Shown: positions 9,046-17,716, numbered from the stretch's first letter. The stretch is DNA of 64,000 nt from an uncultured Acetobacteraceae bacterium (GCA_903907955.1 CAIVPZ010000031.1:1-64000); one strand, 5' to 3'. Program-made: numbers and translations. The notes: generated by a model from the sequence alone, not told the origin.

Positions 9046-9127
9046 GGACTCTACCGACGAGGCTGAACCCCGGCATTTTCGCCGGTTTCACCACTTTCAT
9101 CGCGGTTGCAGGGCGTCAGTAGAGTCC
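9046..9127. repeat. Downstream iteron pair after repA
   Basis: Two further iterons follow the repA stop codon: GGACTCTACCGACG at 9046-9059 and an inverted copy at 9114-9127. They share the core of the upstream set, so repA is bracketed by iterons. Such distal iterons can serve copy-number control by handcuffing or act as a second RepA binding region. That role is inferred. Confidence 0.75.
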
Positions 9128-9160
9128 CAACCTGACCGGGCCAAACGCCCTGAAGCAAGC

Positions 9161-10507
9161 TCAGCGTCTGTCAAAGGGCACAGCCACGACAGCGTTCTGC
9201 GTCTCCGCCGACAGGCTCGGCCGCGGCTTTACGGCCACCGCCGTTTCCTCCAGATGGCGCCGCAGAATGGAAGCCTGGGTCAGCATGATGTAGAGCAGTT
9301 CGAAATAGGCCGCGCTGAGCAGCGCTCCGCACACCATGAACACGATCAGGCTCAACCGGAACAGCAGGGCAAGGTCGTATGCCCATAAAAGCGACTCGTT
9401 GCCGCGGGTAATGCTCAGGACGCGGCCGAGATTGCGAAAGCCGGTGAACAGGATGGCCATGAACAGGAAGAAACCCGGGAACCCAAGATCGCCGAGAGTC
9501 TGGAAGTATATGCTATGAGCTGCCAAAGGCCCCCTTGGTTCCGGTGAATCGATGGTTCCGTCCAACATATGGAACTTCGACCGGTAGATATCGAAAAAGA
9601 TTCCGTTCTCTCCTGCCGAATATCCGCCTCCCACCAACGGCCGATCAAGCGCCAGAATGAGGTTTATTTTCCACGATGACACGCGGTACATAAAGGAATC
9701 ATCCTGCTCGGCGGTATTGATCGTATTCATGCGCTCCGTCCATTGCGCCGGTGCGAAGATCAACAACCCGGTCGCGAGCACCGCGACGCCGAGCAGGGGC
9801 GGCAGTTTGTTGCGGCTCTGCTGGATCAGAAAAATGGCGAGAACAATCAGCCCCATCAATCCGCCACGCGATGCCGTGGCGATGACACCAGCGAAGCAGA
9901 CCACCACCGCGCCCATGAAAGCTAAACGAATCAGGCGCGCTTCGGAATAGCGGAACAGGTAGACCAGCAAGGGCAGGACCATGACTGTGGCCATGGCCAG
10001 ATAATTGTTGTCCCCGAACGAGCCAGGCGCAGTAACCTTGTGTCCCCCGCCAGTAGAGATGTATTTCAATCCATCCAACGCTCCGTGAATTCCCATTCCA
10101 AGGCATATGATGATCAACATCGAATGAAGCTGCAGGCGGCCGCGCACCGCCATCGTTGAAAATACGCACAGGGCATATATTTTCATCATCTTATCAAGAA
10201 GGTTATAGCTCCGCTCAGAATCGGATAGCTCTACACTATAGGATATTATACCCTGCAGAACGAACAGACCGGTAAGAATAATATGTGCATCAAAATATGG
10301 CTTATTTTTTTTCTGATCTATAAAAATACCAATAACAGCCACAGCAACTGCAATTTTGTTCAACGGGAGGGTAGCGCCAATCCCGTACATATACTGTTGC
10401 GGTGCACACAAGGCGATCCACGCCCAGAGCATCGCTCCAGTATGCACGCAACGCGCTGCGTTGGCCAGCATGAACAGGAACAACGCCATGAAGGCAATGT
10501 CACGCAT
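9161..10507 (-). CDS. Exosortase A-associated O-ligase / Wzy-like polymerase
   Basis: A 448-residue polytopic inner-membrane protein of the O-antigen ligase/polymerase superfamily. It matches the exosortase A-associated putative O-glycosylation ligase type, with N-terminal LFLFMLANAARCVHTGAMLWAW, about ten membrane segments, and a large loop near the C-terminal half (about 290-350, SWKINLILALDRPLVGGG and PLAAHSIYFQTLGDLG) where this superfamily binds the lipid-linked sugar donor. It is expected either to polymerise repeat units or to transfer glycans to PEP-CTERM proteins. It is the last gene of the minus-strand xrtA operon, six bases after a small membrane-protein gene. The choice between polymerase and ligase cannot be made from sequence. 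Confidence 0.85.
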   Translation of the reverse strand: MRDIAFMALFLFMLANAARCVHTGAMLWAWIALCAPQQYMYGIGATLPLNKIAVAVAVIGIFIDQKKNKPYFDAHIILTGLFVLQGIISYSVELSDSERSYNLLDKMMKIYALCVFSTMAVRGRLQLHSMLIIICLGMGIHGALDGLKYISTGGGHKVTAPGSFGDNNYLAMATVMVLPLLVYLFRYSEARLIRLAFMGAVVVCFAGVIATASRGGLMGLIVLAIFLIQQSRNKLPPLLGVAVLATGLLIFAPAQWTERMNTINTAEQDDSFMYRVSSWKINLILALDRPLVGGGYSAGENGIFFDIYRSKFHMLDGTIDSPEPRGPLAAHSIYFQTLGDLGFPGFFLFMAILFTGFRNLGRVLSITRGNESLLWAYDLALLFRLSLIVFMVCGALLSAAYFELLYIMLTQASILRRHLEETAVAVKPRPSLSAETQNAVVAVPFDRR

Positions 10508-10513
10508 GCAAAC

Positions 10514-10702
10514 CTAGCGCCGGTCCGCGGTCATGCCGGAGGCCGTGAATCTGGACCCGCGCGCGACCGGCCTGGCCAGGTTGTCGCGGTAGCGGAACAG
10601 CCCCGGCAGCTTGGTGCCAGGCTTGAGGACCGCATTCACCCGGCTCCAGTGGATCACCAGGGCGGTGAGCAGGACGCTGAACATGTACGGGAAGATTTCC
10701 AT
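10514..10702 (-). CDS. Small membrane protein in the xrtA operon (unknown)
   Basis: A 62-residue protein with one N-terminal membrane segment (MEIFPYMFSVLLTALVIHW) followed by a basic tail rich in Arg, Lys and Pro. I do not recognise the family. It lies between the acetyltransferase (stop at 10751) and the O-ligase (start 10507), six bases from the latter and in the same direction. A purine-rich GGGGGACGG lies upstream of ATG 10702; an alternative TTG start at 10723 would add seven residues. Operon position and the typical single-pass small-protein layout support its being real. Possible roles are stabilising the ligase or marking a membrane complex, but both are guesses. Confidence 0.55.
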   Translation of the reverse strand: MEIFPYMFSVLLTALVIHWSRVNAVLKPGTKLPGLFRYRDNLARPVARGSRFTASGMTADRR

Positions 10703-10750
10703 GCCAGCCGATCCGTCCCCCAAAAGCGATGCAGAAAACCCCGTGCCCGC

Positions 10751-11875
10751 TTATAGGCCGACAGCAACCGGCCACGGAAGCATCCTATGGCGTTGCCCCC
10801 GATCCGGCACAAGCCGGCCCAGCACATGCCGGCCCAGCGCCAGCAGACCCATGGGCCGGCGCGGGTTGACCAGCAGCACGCCGATGCGCTGACGGCGCTG
10901 GCCGGCCCAGAGCAACTTGTAGGCATCGTCGCCGCGGCCGAAATCCAGCTCCGCGACCCCTTCCCGGTCCAGCAGGTCACGGATCATGGCAGCGGTCAGC
11001 ACGGTGCCCGGCGAGCGCGCCCGTGCCGCCTCGTCATGCGCCAGCTTCAGCACCGTGGCGGTGCCGCCGGCAACCACCCAGTACTGGGCGGCGACCGGCC
11101 TGCCGTCCAGCCGCAGCACGCCCAGCCGCAAGGCGCCCGCCGCGGCCGCCGCGCGCATCAGCGCCGCGCTGAAGCCGGGAAAGGGCTCCTTCGCCTTCCA
11201 GCTGCGTGCATAGACCGCCTCGTAGGCGGCAATGCCCGCTTCCAGCCCGGCGCCATCCTCAGCGATCAGCTCCACCACGATGCGGCGATCGCGTTCGGCC
11301 TGGCCCAGGCGGCGGCGGATGGTCTCGCGCAGCGCGCCCGGCCGGGCTGCCAGGTAATCCGCCCAGGATCGCCCGGCCACGGGCTCGTGCCAGTTGCCGA
11401 AATGGTCGAAGCGCAGCACTGCCAGCCCGGCGGCCTGCGCCCCCTCCAGCAGCGGCTGCAGGCCGGACCAGCCGGCATCCAGTGCGTCAAGCCGCAGCCG
11501 GCTCCAGCCGCGACAGAAGCGGCCGAATGCCTGCCCGGCCGCGAACAGCTCCGCCGGGGTTGCCGTCGCTGCCGCGAGCGGCTGGTAGAGGCACGAATAC
11601 ACGCAGTTGAGCGCTTCCAGATGCACCCCGCCGGCGCGCGTGCGCAGCGGGAACAGCGCAATGGGCCGACTGCCCATCCCCTGGTTGCCTGCCCCATCGC
11701 CGGTCCGGCACAGCACGAACAGCGCCCGCGCGTCTGGCGGCATGGCCTCGGCAAGCACGGTGCGGAACCAAAGGCCGGCGAGGTGGAAGCTGCGCTGCGC
11801 CCCGGCCGCGAACAGCGTCTCGCAGTCGGGCGGCAGGGCGTCGAGATCGTGGAAGACGTGCAGCGTGGTGTTCAT
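10751..11875 (-). CDS. GNAT-fold (BioF2-like) acyltransferase
   Basis: A 374-residue protein of the GNAT/FemAB-like group often annotated as an acetyltransferase involved in cellulose or polysaccharide biosynthesis (BioF2-like). The second half holds the typical block: LRETIRRRLGQAERDRRIVV, a helix with AGIAAYEAVYARSWKAKEP, GALRLGVLRLDGRPVAAQYWV, then LKLAHDEAARARSPGTVL and the end motif ELDFGRGDDAYKLLW. It probably acylates or amidates sugar residues or a surface substrate in the cytosol. ATG 11875 was chosen over longer upstream starts because these would overlap the previous gene. It lies in the xrtA operon downstream of the YdcF-like gene. A distant paralog is at 39697-40836. Confidence 0.75.
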   Translation of the reverse strand: MNTTLHVFHDLDALPPDCETLFAAGAQRSFHLAGLWFRTVLAEAMPPDARALFVLCRTGDGAGNQGMGSRPIALFPLRTRAGGVHLEALNCVYSCLYQPLAAATATPAELFAAGQAFGRFCRGWSRLRLDALDAGWSGLQPLLEGAQAAGLAVLRFDHFGNWHEPVAGRSWADYLAARPGALRETIRRRLGQAERDRRIVVELIAEDGAGLEAGIAAYEAVYARSWKAKEPFPGFSAALMRAAAAAGALRLGVLRLDGRPVAAQYWVVAGGTATVLKLAHDEAARARSPGTVLTAAMIRDLLDREGVAELDFGRGDDAYKLLWAGQRRQRIGVLLVNPRRPMGLLALGRHVLGRLVPDRGQRHRMLPWPVAVGL

Positions 11876-11888
11876 CAATGCTGGCTGG

Positions 11889-12644
11889 TCACGCGCCGGC
11901 CCGCAACGCATACCACAGGCAGCCGATCCATTCGTGCAAGGCATAGTAGCTGGCCGACCAGCCGGCGGCGCGCGGGATGAACGCGCCCAGATCGTACGCC
12001 ACCACGCGGCTGAACGGCACGGGGGCGGGGGTGGCTTCCAGGCCGAACCGGCGGAAGGCGATCAGCGCCCGCCGCATGTGCCACGAATGTGTGACCACGA
12101 ACACCGAACGGATGCCTGCCGCCTGCAGGATCGCCGCGCTGTAGCTGGCATTTTCCCAGGTATCGTGGGAAGTGCCCTCCTGCCAGCGCACCGGAACGGT
12201 GAAATCCGTCTCGAGGCTGTGGGTAAACAGCGCGGCCAGCGATGGCTGATCCGGCCCGATCACGCCGCCGCTCACCAGCACCGGCAGCCCGGTGGCGCGC
12301 TGCAGGGCGGCTCCGGCGCGCAGTCGCTCGAGGCTCAGAGGGCCGACATCGAACGCCGGCGGCACGTCGCCGATCCGGCTTACATCGGCGCTCAGGATGA
12401 CGATGGCGGCCGGTGCCGGCATCTGTGGCGGTGGCGGCGGAATGTTCTCGATCGCCAGGGTCATCAGCATGCTGGTGATCGGCATGGCGAACACCAGCAG
12501 GCCGCCCAGGCCCAGGCCGCACAGGATGCGTCCCGCCCGATACCATCGTGCTCCCTGCCGGCACAGCAGGAAGCCGGCCAGCGCCAGCAGCAGCAGGTTG
12601 ACCGGCGGCACCAGCAGGAAGGTGGCGATGAAATTGAGCGTCAT
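11889..12644 (-). CDS. YdcF/ElyC/SanA-like (DUF218) membrane protein
   Basis: A 251-residue protein with two N-terminal membrane segments (about 5-28 and 38-60) followed by a DUF218 domain. The domain shows AIVILSADVSRIG, VLVSGGVIG, TSHDTWENASYSA, and VVTHSWHMRRALIAFRRFG with the family's conserved His-Met-Arg. ElyC-type members are linked to envelope and lipid-carrier metabolism. In an exopolysaccharide operon a role in undecaprenyl-carrier use is plausible but not shown. Its start overlaps the stop of the upstream glycosyltransferase by four bases (ATGA), so the two are translationally coupled. Confidence 0.8.
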   Translation of the reverse strand: MTLNFIATFLLVPPVNLLLLALAGFLLCRQGARWYRAGRILCGLGLGGLLVFAMPITSMLMTLAIENIPPPPPQMPAPAAIVILSADVSRIGDVPPAFDVGPLSLERLRAGAALQRATGLPVLVSGGVIGPDQPSLAALFTHSLETDFTVPVRWQEGTSHDTWENASYSAAILQAAGIRSVFVVTHSWHMRRALIAFRRFGLEATPAPVPFSRVVAYDLGAFIPRAAGWSASYYALHEWIGCLWYALRAGA

Positions 12645-13792
12645 GGGTCCACCGATCGGATATCGTGGGCGGCTGTTTGCTGCGCCCAGGCCACGATCCG
12701 GCTGGCGTTGCCCCGCCACGTGAAATCCCGCTGCTCCAGTTCGGCCCGTGCCGCCGCGCCCAGCCTGCGCCGCAGCGCGGCATCGCCGAGCAGCCGCGCG
12801 ATCGCCGCCCACATCGCCCCCTCGCGCGCCGGGTCGAACAGCAGCGCGGTGCGCTCATGCTCCAGCACCTCGCGGATATTGGGCTGGTCCGGCGCCACGA
12901 TGGCGTGCCCGGCCGCCATGTAGTCGAAGATCTTCAGCGGCGAGGCATAGTCCACCACGCGCGGCTGCAAGGCGATGTCGAACCCGGCCATCGCCTCCGG
13001 CACCCGTTCATGCGCCACCAGGCCGGTAAAGCGCACCCGCCCGGCAACTCCCAGCGACGCCGCCAGCGTCTCCAGCCCCGCCCGGGCCGGTCCTTCGCCG
13101 ACGATGACCAGACTGGCCGGCTGGCCTTCCCGCGCCATTCCATGAATGACGGCATCCAGCCCGTGCCAGTCGCGCACGAAGCCGACGAAGCCGAGCACCG
13201 GCGGGCCCGGCTCACCCGGCTCCGGCACCACCGGGAACCGCTCCAGCACCACGCCATTGGGCACCACGCGGACCCGCTCCGGCGCGCAGCCAGTGGCCAG
13301 GATGCGCTGGCGCAGCACTTCGGTTACCGCCAGCACGCAGTCGGCGCGGCGCCAGACATACCGCTCGGCGGCGCGGGCCAGCGCGCCCAGCTTCAGGCCG
13401 CCATGGCGGCTGCGCTCCTCGGCCAGCGGCGAGTTCACCTCGAGGAAATAGGGCAGTCCCGCCCATCGCGCGAGCCAGGCGCCGGCCAGGAAATACAGGT
13501 TGTAGCGTTCGTAGATCAGGTCCGGCCGGAAGCTGCGGCAGGTCCGGCGCAGGCGGCGATAGGCCGGCAGGTTGTAGGCCAGTTCGGCGAGTTCCCCGGC
13601 CATTCCCGGCAGCAGCCGCCGCAGCAGCGCCACCGTGCGGCTCTCGCCGCCGAAGCCCGCGGCGGCGTAGAATCCCGGCCCCACCACCTCCACCGCATGG
13701 CCCTGCTGGCGGAACGCCGCCACCAGTTCTTCCAGGTGTATGCTCATGCCGTCATGCGATTGGATGCGGTGGCTGTACAGGATGCGCATCAT
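12641..13792 (-). CDS. Family 4 glycosyltransferase
   Basis: A 383-residue GT-B fold glycosyltransferase. N-terminal acceptor domain: MMRILYSHRIQSHDGMSIHLEEL, with YERYNLYFLAGAWLARW and FLEVNSPLAEER. C-terminal nucleotide-sugar domain: VVPNGVVLERF, LGFVGFVRDWHGLD, SLVIVGEGPAR, and a donor-site region ending SPLKIFDYMAAGHAIVAPDQPNIREVLEH, where the family's E-x7-E normally lies (the first acidic residue here is the D in KIFDYM). It presumably adds a sugar to the lipid-linked exopolysaccharide unit at the cytoplasmic face. It overlaps xrtA upstream and the YdcF-like gene downstream by four bases each, so it belongs to the tightly coupled core of the operon. The sugar specificity is unknown. Confidence 0.85.
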   Translation of the reverse strand: MMRILYSHRIQSHDGMSIHLEELVAAFRQQGHAVEVVGPGFYAAAGFGGESRTVALLRRLLPGMAGELAELAYNLPAYRRLRRTCRSFRPDLIYERYNLYFLAGAWLARWAGLPYFLEVNSPLAEERSRHGGLKLGALARAAERYVWRRADCVLAVTEVLRQRILATGCAPERVRVVPNGVVLERFPVVPEPGEPGPPVLGFVGFVRDWHGLDAVIHGMAREGQPASLVIVGEGPARAGLETLAASLGVAGRVRFTGLVAHERVPEAMAGFDIALQPRVVDYASPLKIFDYMAAGHAIVAPDQPNIREVLEHERTALLFDPAREGAMWAAIARLLGDAALRRRLGAAARAELEQRDFTWRGNASRIVAWAQQTAAHDIRSVDP

Positions 13793-15264
13793 CGGCCCAC
13801 CGCGGCCTGCGCCAGCCCGATTGCCGCCGCCTGCAGGTCGTCCTGGGCATCGATGAAGGCGCGGATCACCGCGCGCGCCTGCGGGTGCTGGTTCCGGTTC
13901 ATGGGGGCGGCGCCATCGCCACCGATGCGCACCGTCATCAGCACCGGCGCGAGGCCGTCGCCCAGGATGCTGTTGCGGGCCTGACGCAGCCGTCCGGCCA
14001 GTCCGCCCAGGCCGGGATCGCCGTCGATCCACAGCGCGGTGGCGGTCAGGCGGTCCGGTTTTTCCGTCTCCACCAGCTGCCACGCGGGCGCGCCGGCGAG
14101 CTGGCTGGTGACGACGTCCTCCGCGAGATCATCCGCCCCGGCGCTGCGCCGTGCGGCGATCAGGGTGCCGGGGTTGGTGCGCGGCGGAAACACCTGCACC
14201 GTCGCGGTCAGCTTCAGGCCGCTGCAGATGAAGTGCTGCACGCCGGGCCGGGCCGGGTCGTCGGACGCGGTGCAGCCGGGGCCGGGGCGGAAGCCGGGCA
14301 GAGTGACGCCGGACGGCGTCGCGGCGCCGGCGCGGTCGATCGCGGCGGCCAGCGCGGGGCCGATCGCCACGGCCGCCGCCACCAGGCCGGCGGCGAGCCA
14401 GGGGCTGCGACCGCCAGCCGGCGGCGCGGGTTCCTGCCGCCGTGGCGCCGGCGGTTCCTGCCTGTCCTCGCGGAACGGCAGCCCGGCCAGAATGAGCAGG
14501 AAAATCACCAGCGAGAAGAACACCCAGCCATAGACGATATGGTCGGCCTCCGCCGCCTCGGCGCTGCCCAGGATGTGGCCGAGCACGACGATGCCGAGTG
14601 CGCGGAACCCGTTGGCGATGACCGGGACGATGCAGGAAGCCAGCATGAACGCCGCGCGGCGCCACGGGCTGCGGTAGATCAGGCAGGCATAGAGCACGCC
14701 GAAGGCGATGGAGGCGATCAGGAAGCGCAGGCCGGCGCAGGCCTCGGCGATGTAGAACGTGCCCTCCGGGATCTCGATGGTGAACTGGTCCATGATGTAG
14801 GGGATGCCGACCACGCTCAGCCCGACATCGGTGAAGGCGGCGGTGAAGCGCTGCAGGCTGCCGGTCAGGAAGGCGCCGAACGGCACCAGGAAGAACAGGT
14901 AGAGCAGCGGCGCGCTGAACGCCCAGGCCAGCCGCCAGCCCAGCACGGCGAGGAACAGCAGCTGCACGAAACCCACCGCGACCAGCTGCCGCCCTTCCAT
15001 GATTCCCACCCGCTCGGCCGCCAGCCAGGCGAGCGTGCCGGGAATCACCAGCAGCACCGGCCACAGGATCGGCCGCGCCGCGATCCCCGCCGCCGCTTCG
15101 CGCCGGTCCCAGGCCAGATACAGCGCGATCGGCAGCACGAACCAGCAATGGCTGTAGGCGGTCGAGCCATCCCAGACTTCCACCGCCCGCACGATCTCGG
15201 TGTGGAACAGTGCCGCCCAGGCAACCAGGCCGAGCGCCAGCGCGGCGATGCTGCCGGCCTTCAT
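13789..15264 (-). CDS. xrtA: Exosortase A with fused EpsI domain
   Basis: A 491-residue protein. The N-terminal two thirds is an eight-helix exosortase; the expected transpeptidase-like residues are present: C176 in EACAGLRF, R221 in ANGFRALG and H242 in ADHIVYGW. After a Pro/Arg-rich linker (about 265-285) and another membrane helix, the C-terminal part is the periplasmic EpsI-type domain (LTATVQVFPPRTNPGTLI, WIDGDPGL). The enzyme sits in the inner membrane and is thought to cut and process PEP-CTERM proteins such as those at 546-1421 and 63124-63759. The fusion of exosortase to EpsI is known in alphaproteobacterial and betaproteobacterial XrtA systems. It overlaps both neighbouring genes by four bases. 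The call is firm; the fate of the processed substrate is not settled. Confidence 0.95.
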   Translation of the reverse strand: MKAGSIAALALGLVAWAALFHTEIVRAVEVWDGSTAYSHCWFVLPIALYLAWDRREAAAGIAARPILWPVLLVIPGTLAWLAAERVGIMEGRQLVAVGFVQLLFLAVLGWRLAWAFSAPLLYLFFLVPFGAFLTGSLQRFTAAFTDVGLSVVGIPYIMDQFTIEIPEGTFYIAEACAGLRFLIASIAFGVLYACLIYRSPWRRAAFMLASCIVPVIANGFRALGIVVLGHILGSAEAAEADHIVYGWVFFSLVIFLLILAGLPFREDRQEPPAPRRQEPAPPAGGRSPWLAAGLVAAAVAIGPALAAAIDRAGAATPSGVTLPGFRPGPGCTASDDPARPGVQHFICSGLKLTATVQVFPPRTNPGTLIAARRSAGADDLAEDVVTSQLAGAPAWQLVETEKPDRLTATALWIDGDPGLGGLAGRLRQARNSILGDGLAPVLMTVRIGGDGAAPMNRNQHPQARAVIRAFIDAQDDLQAAAIGLAQAAVGR

Positions 15265-16568
15265 CGGCCCGCCTCCATGGTCACGGCCGCCAGGATGCGG
15301 TCCAGCCGTGCCATCCCGGACTGCCAGGAATAGCCGGCCTCGATACGCGCGCGCGCCGCCGGACCCAGGCCGGCATGCTGTCCGTCCAGCACCTCCAGCA
15401 CCCGGCGCACCGTCTCCGCCACCCCGTCGGCGATCAGCAGGTCGCGTCCCGCCTCGGCGCGGATGCCCTCGAAGGCGCCCGGCGAGGCGACCACCGGTTT
15501 TGCCATCGCCATTGCCTCGAGTACCTTATTCTGTATGCCGCGGGCGATGCGCAGCGGTGCCACGGCCAGCGCCGCATGTGCCACATAGGGGCGCACATCC
15601 GCTACCCGCCCGGTTACGTGCACGCCGGCAAGCTGGGCCAGCTGCAGCACCTCGGCGCCGGGATTGGCGCCGACCACATGGAAGCGCAGCTCCGGCCAGC
15701 GCTGCCGCAGCCCCGGCATGGCCTCGCGCGCGAACCAGATGGCGGCGTCGGCATTGGGCCAGTAGTCCATGTTGCCGGTGAACACGATATCCGGGCCGGC
15801 GCCCGGCAATCCGGCGTACGGATCGGGGAAAGGCCCGGGCGCGAATCTTTCGGCATCGACGCCGTGTTCCAGCCAGTCGATCCTGGCCGCGCTTTCCGGC
15901 GCCAGTTCAATGAAGCGTCGCGCCTCCTTCTCGGTGACCAGCAGGGTGCTGTCGCAGGCATGCGCCGCGGCGCGCTCGTATGCCAGCAGGGTGCGTCCTT
16001 CGCGCGCCCAGATCAGCCGCATCGGCCAGGCTGACTGGGCAGCGTAGCTGGTCCATTTTTCGGAATCGATGTCCTGCATATCCAGGATAAGCCGGGGAAT
16101 CGCCTTTTCGTCATGCGGGTCCAGGGGCTTCAGCCCCTGGTGGGGGTCCAGCGGGCAAAGCCCCCTGGCGGGGTCCGGGGCTGCGCCCCGGAAGACGTAA
16201 GGCGCCATGGCAGTTGAGTAAATATAAACAACATCAAGCCTATGCCGTCCCACCACCCCGTCCACCCAACGCTGCAACCCGTCCCGCTGATAGTAATCGA
16301 GCATCAACGCCCGCCCCGGCCGCAGCCGCAGCAGCGCCCATACCTTCTGCCAGCGCCGATGCATGCCGAACACCGCGACTTCGGCGCACACCCCGCGCAG
16401 CGCCTCGAGGCTGCGGGGCTCGACCGGCTCGTCGGTCAGGCAGCCGAGATAGATATCATAGGTCGCCGCCAGATGGCGCAGCAGCGCCCAGCCGCGGATC
16501 CGCTCGCCCTTGTCGGGCGGGAACAGCAGGCGGTGGCTGATGAACAGCAGGCCGGGCTTTGTGCTCAT
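15261..16568 (-). CDS. XrtA-associated GT4 (TIGR03087-like) carrying an in-frame repeat insertion
   Basis: A 435-residue glycosyltransferase of the PEP-CTERM/EpsH1-associated sugar transferase type. The hallmark N-terminus is LLFISHRLLFPPDKGERIRGW, with IPRLILDMQDIDSEKW in the middle and a GT-B donor domain with LEHGVDAERF, IVFTGNMDYWPN and APLRIARGIQNKVLEAMAM. Residues about 127-152 (FRGAAPDPARGLCPLDPHQG and on) are encoded by a copy of repeat A (16117-16191) inserted in frame between the acceptor-domain strand VVYIYSTAMAPYVF and the conserved PRLILDMQDID. Family members normally have a short loop there, so the protein may tolerate a roughly 25-residue Pro-rich loop or be impaired. It is coupled by four-base overlaps to femAB upstream and xrtA downstream. 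Confidence 0.88.
   Translation of the reverse strand: MSTKPGLLFISHRLLFPPDKGERIRGWALLRHLAATYDIYLGCLTDEPVEPRSLEALRGVCAEVAVFGMHRRWQKVWALLRLRPGRALMLDYYQRDGLQRWVDGVVGRHRLDVVYIYSTAMAPYVFRGAAPDPARGLCPLDPHQGLKPLDPHDEKAIPRLILDMQDIDSEKWTSYAAQSAWPMRLIWAREGRTLLAYERAAAHACDSTLLVTEKEARRFIELAPESAARIDWLEHGVDAERFAPGPFPDPYAGLPGAGPDIVFTGNMDYWPNADAAIWFAREAMPGLRQRWPELRFHVVGANPGAEVLQLAQLAGVHVTGRVADVRPYVAHAALAVAPLRIARGIQNKVLEAMAMAKPVVASPGAFEGIRAEAGRDLLIADGVAETVRRVLEVLDGQHAGLGPAARARIEAGYSWQSGMARLDRILAAVTMEAGR
16117..16191. repeat. Repeat A, partial copy inside a coding sequence
   Basis: Three adjacent hairpins, CCAGGGGCtt-cag-CCCCTGG, GGGGGtccagcgggcaaagCCCCC and CCGGGGC-tgc-GCCCCGG, match the module of repeat A copy 1 and the end of copy 3. 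The element is read in frame as part of the TIGR03087-like glycosyltransferase. It uses the same reading frame (RG-APxP-RG--P--PHQG) that supplies the C-terminal tail of the glycosyltransferase at 37494-38651. Confidence 0.85.
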
Positions 16569-17614
16569 CCGAGCCCGCGGACGATGTGCGGGCCGAGCAC
16601 GTTCGCCACCGGCAGCGGCAGTCGTTTCCAGGCGGCGATGAACAGCCGGTATTTCGGGTTCAGCGGGTTGTGGTCGGGGATCGCCGCGCCGGGGGCGAGG
16701 CGGAAGCGGTAGGGCAGTGGCACCGGCGTAAATCCCCAGTTCTTCTTGAACGCGAACGCCCCGGTGCCGGTCTTGCTGCGGCCGAAATCGAACAGACGGC
16801 AGCCGCGCGCGGCGGCGCGGCGCATCACCTCCCAGTACATGAAATCGTTGGCGTAGCAAATGCGCGCGGCCGGGGTGCCGCCGCCATAATAGGGCAGCAC
16901 CTCGTCGCGCCAGTAGAAATTCATCACCGACGCGACCGGGGTGGCGCCGTCGCGGATGGTCACCACGTCCATGCTGTCGCGGAAGGTTTCCGCCAGGATG
17001 CGGAAATACCGGCGGGAGAACACCGGCGTGCCGAGGTTGCGCACGCTCTCGGCATAGATCCGGTGCAGCAGGTCGGTGTTCTGATCGGCGGTCGAGGTCA
17101 GGCCGCGCTCGATGCCCTTGCGCACCACGGCGCGCTGCTTGCGCGGGATGGCTTTCAGGTTGGCGTCGTGGTCGTCGGTGATCGGCTTGCGAAACGTCAC
17201 ATACAGGTCACTGCGCACCGGCCATTCCGCCGGATCGAGCCAATCCTCCGGCGGCGGGGTGAAGAAACGGAATTCCAGCGCGCTGGCGCGGGCCGCCGGC
17301 ATCAGGGCGACGGCTGCCGCCACCAGGGCCTCGAAGCTCGCGCGGTCGGCGGCGAGCGGGCCGCCATGGACGCAGAACGGTACCGATATGAGGCTGCTGC
17401 CGAACAGCGCGGTGCGCACATGGCCGAGCGGCAGCACGCCGGTGACGGCGCCGTCGCGCCAGGTCATCAGGTAATGGGCGCGGTGCCCGAACGCCTGCTC
17501 CACCACGCGCCGCCAGCCGGCGCGATGGAAGAAGGTACCGTCCGGATGGGCGGCGACGAAGGCGTCCCAGGCGGGTTCCCCGGCCTCGTCGAGTGGTCGG
17601 CAGGTGAGGGGCAT
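16565..17614 (-). CDS. FemAB-like XrtA/PEP-CTERM-associated protein
   Basis: A 349-residue protein of the FemAB family found with exosortase A. It has two GNAT-like halves, typical FFHRAGWRRVVEQAFGH near the N-terminus, IPRKQRAVVRKGIERG at about 165-180, and the C-terminal YANDFMYWEVMRRAAARGCRLFDFGRSKTGTGAFAFKKNWGF. FemAB proteins form peptide bonds from aminoacyl-tRNA in cell-wall bridges; here the natural acceptor is unknown, and a role in amidating sugars or modifying PEP-CTERM partners is inferred. It overlaps the next gene by four bases, and 102 bases separate it from the frameshifted GT2 upstream. Confidence 0.9.
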   Translation of the reverse strand: MPLTCRPLDEAGEPAWDAFVAAHPDGTFFHRAGWRRVVEQAFGHRAHYLMTWRDGAVTGVLPLGHVRTALFGSSLISVPFCVHGGPLAADRASFEALVAAAVALMPAARASALEFRFFTPPPEDWLDPAEWPVRSDLYVTFRKPITDDHDANLKAIPRKQRAVVRKGIERGLTSTADQNTDLLHRIYAESVRNLGTPVFSRRYFRILAETFRDSMDVVTIRDGATPVASVMNFYWRDEVLPYYGGGTPAARICYANDFMYWEVMRRAAARGCRLFDFGRSKTGTGAFAFKKNWGFTPVPLPYRFRLAPGAAIPDHNPLNPKYRLFIAAWKRLPLPVANVLGPHIVRGLG

Positions 17615-17716
17615 GGGGCAGGAAAGCTTTCGTAGAGCCGCGGACGTGTAGTGGATAGGATGTTCGTACGGCGGCTGTCCATCGAGCTTGCGCGCATTCT
17701 GCCGGCCGCCCCGGCG

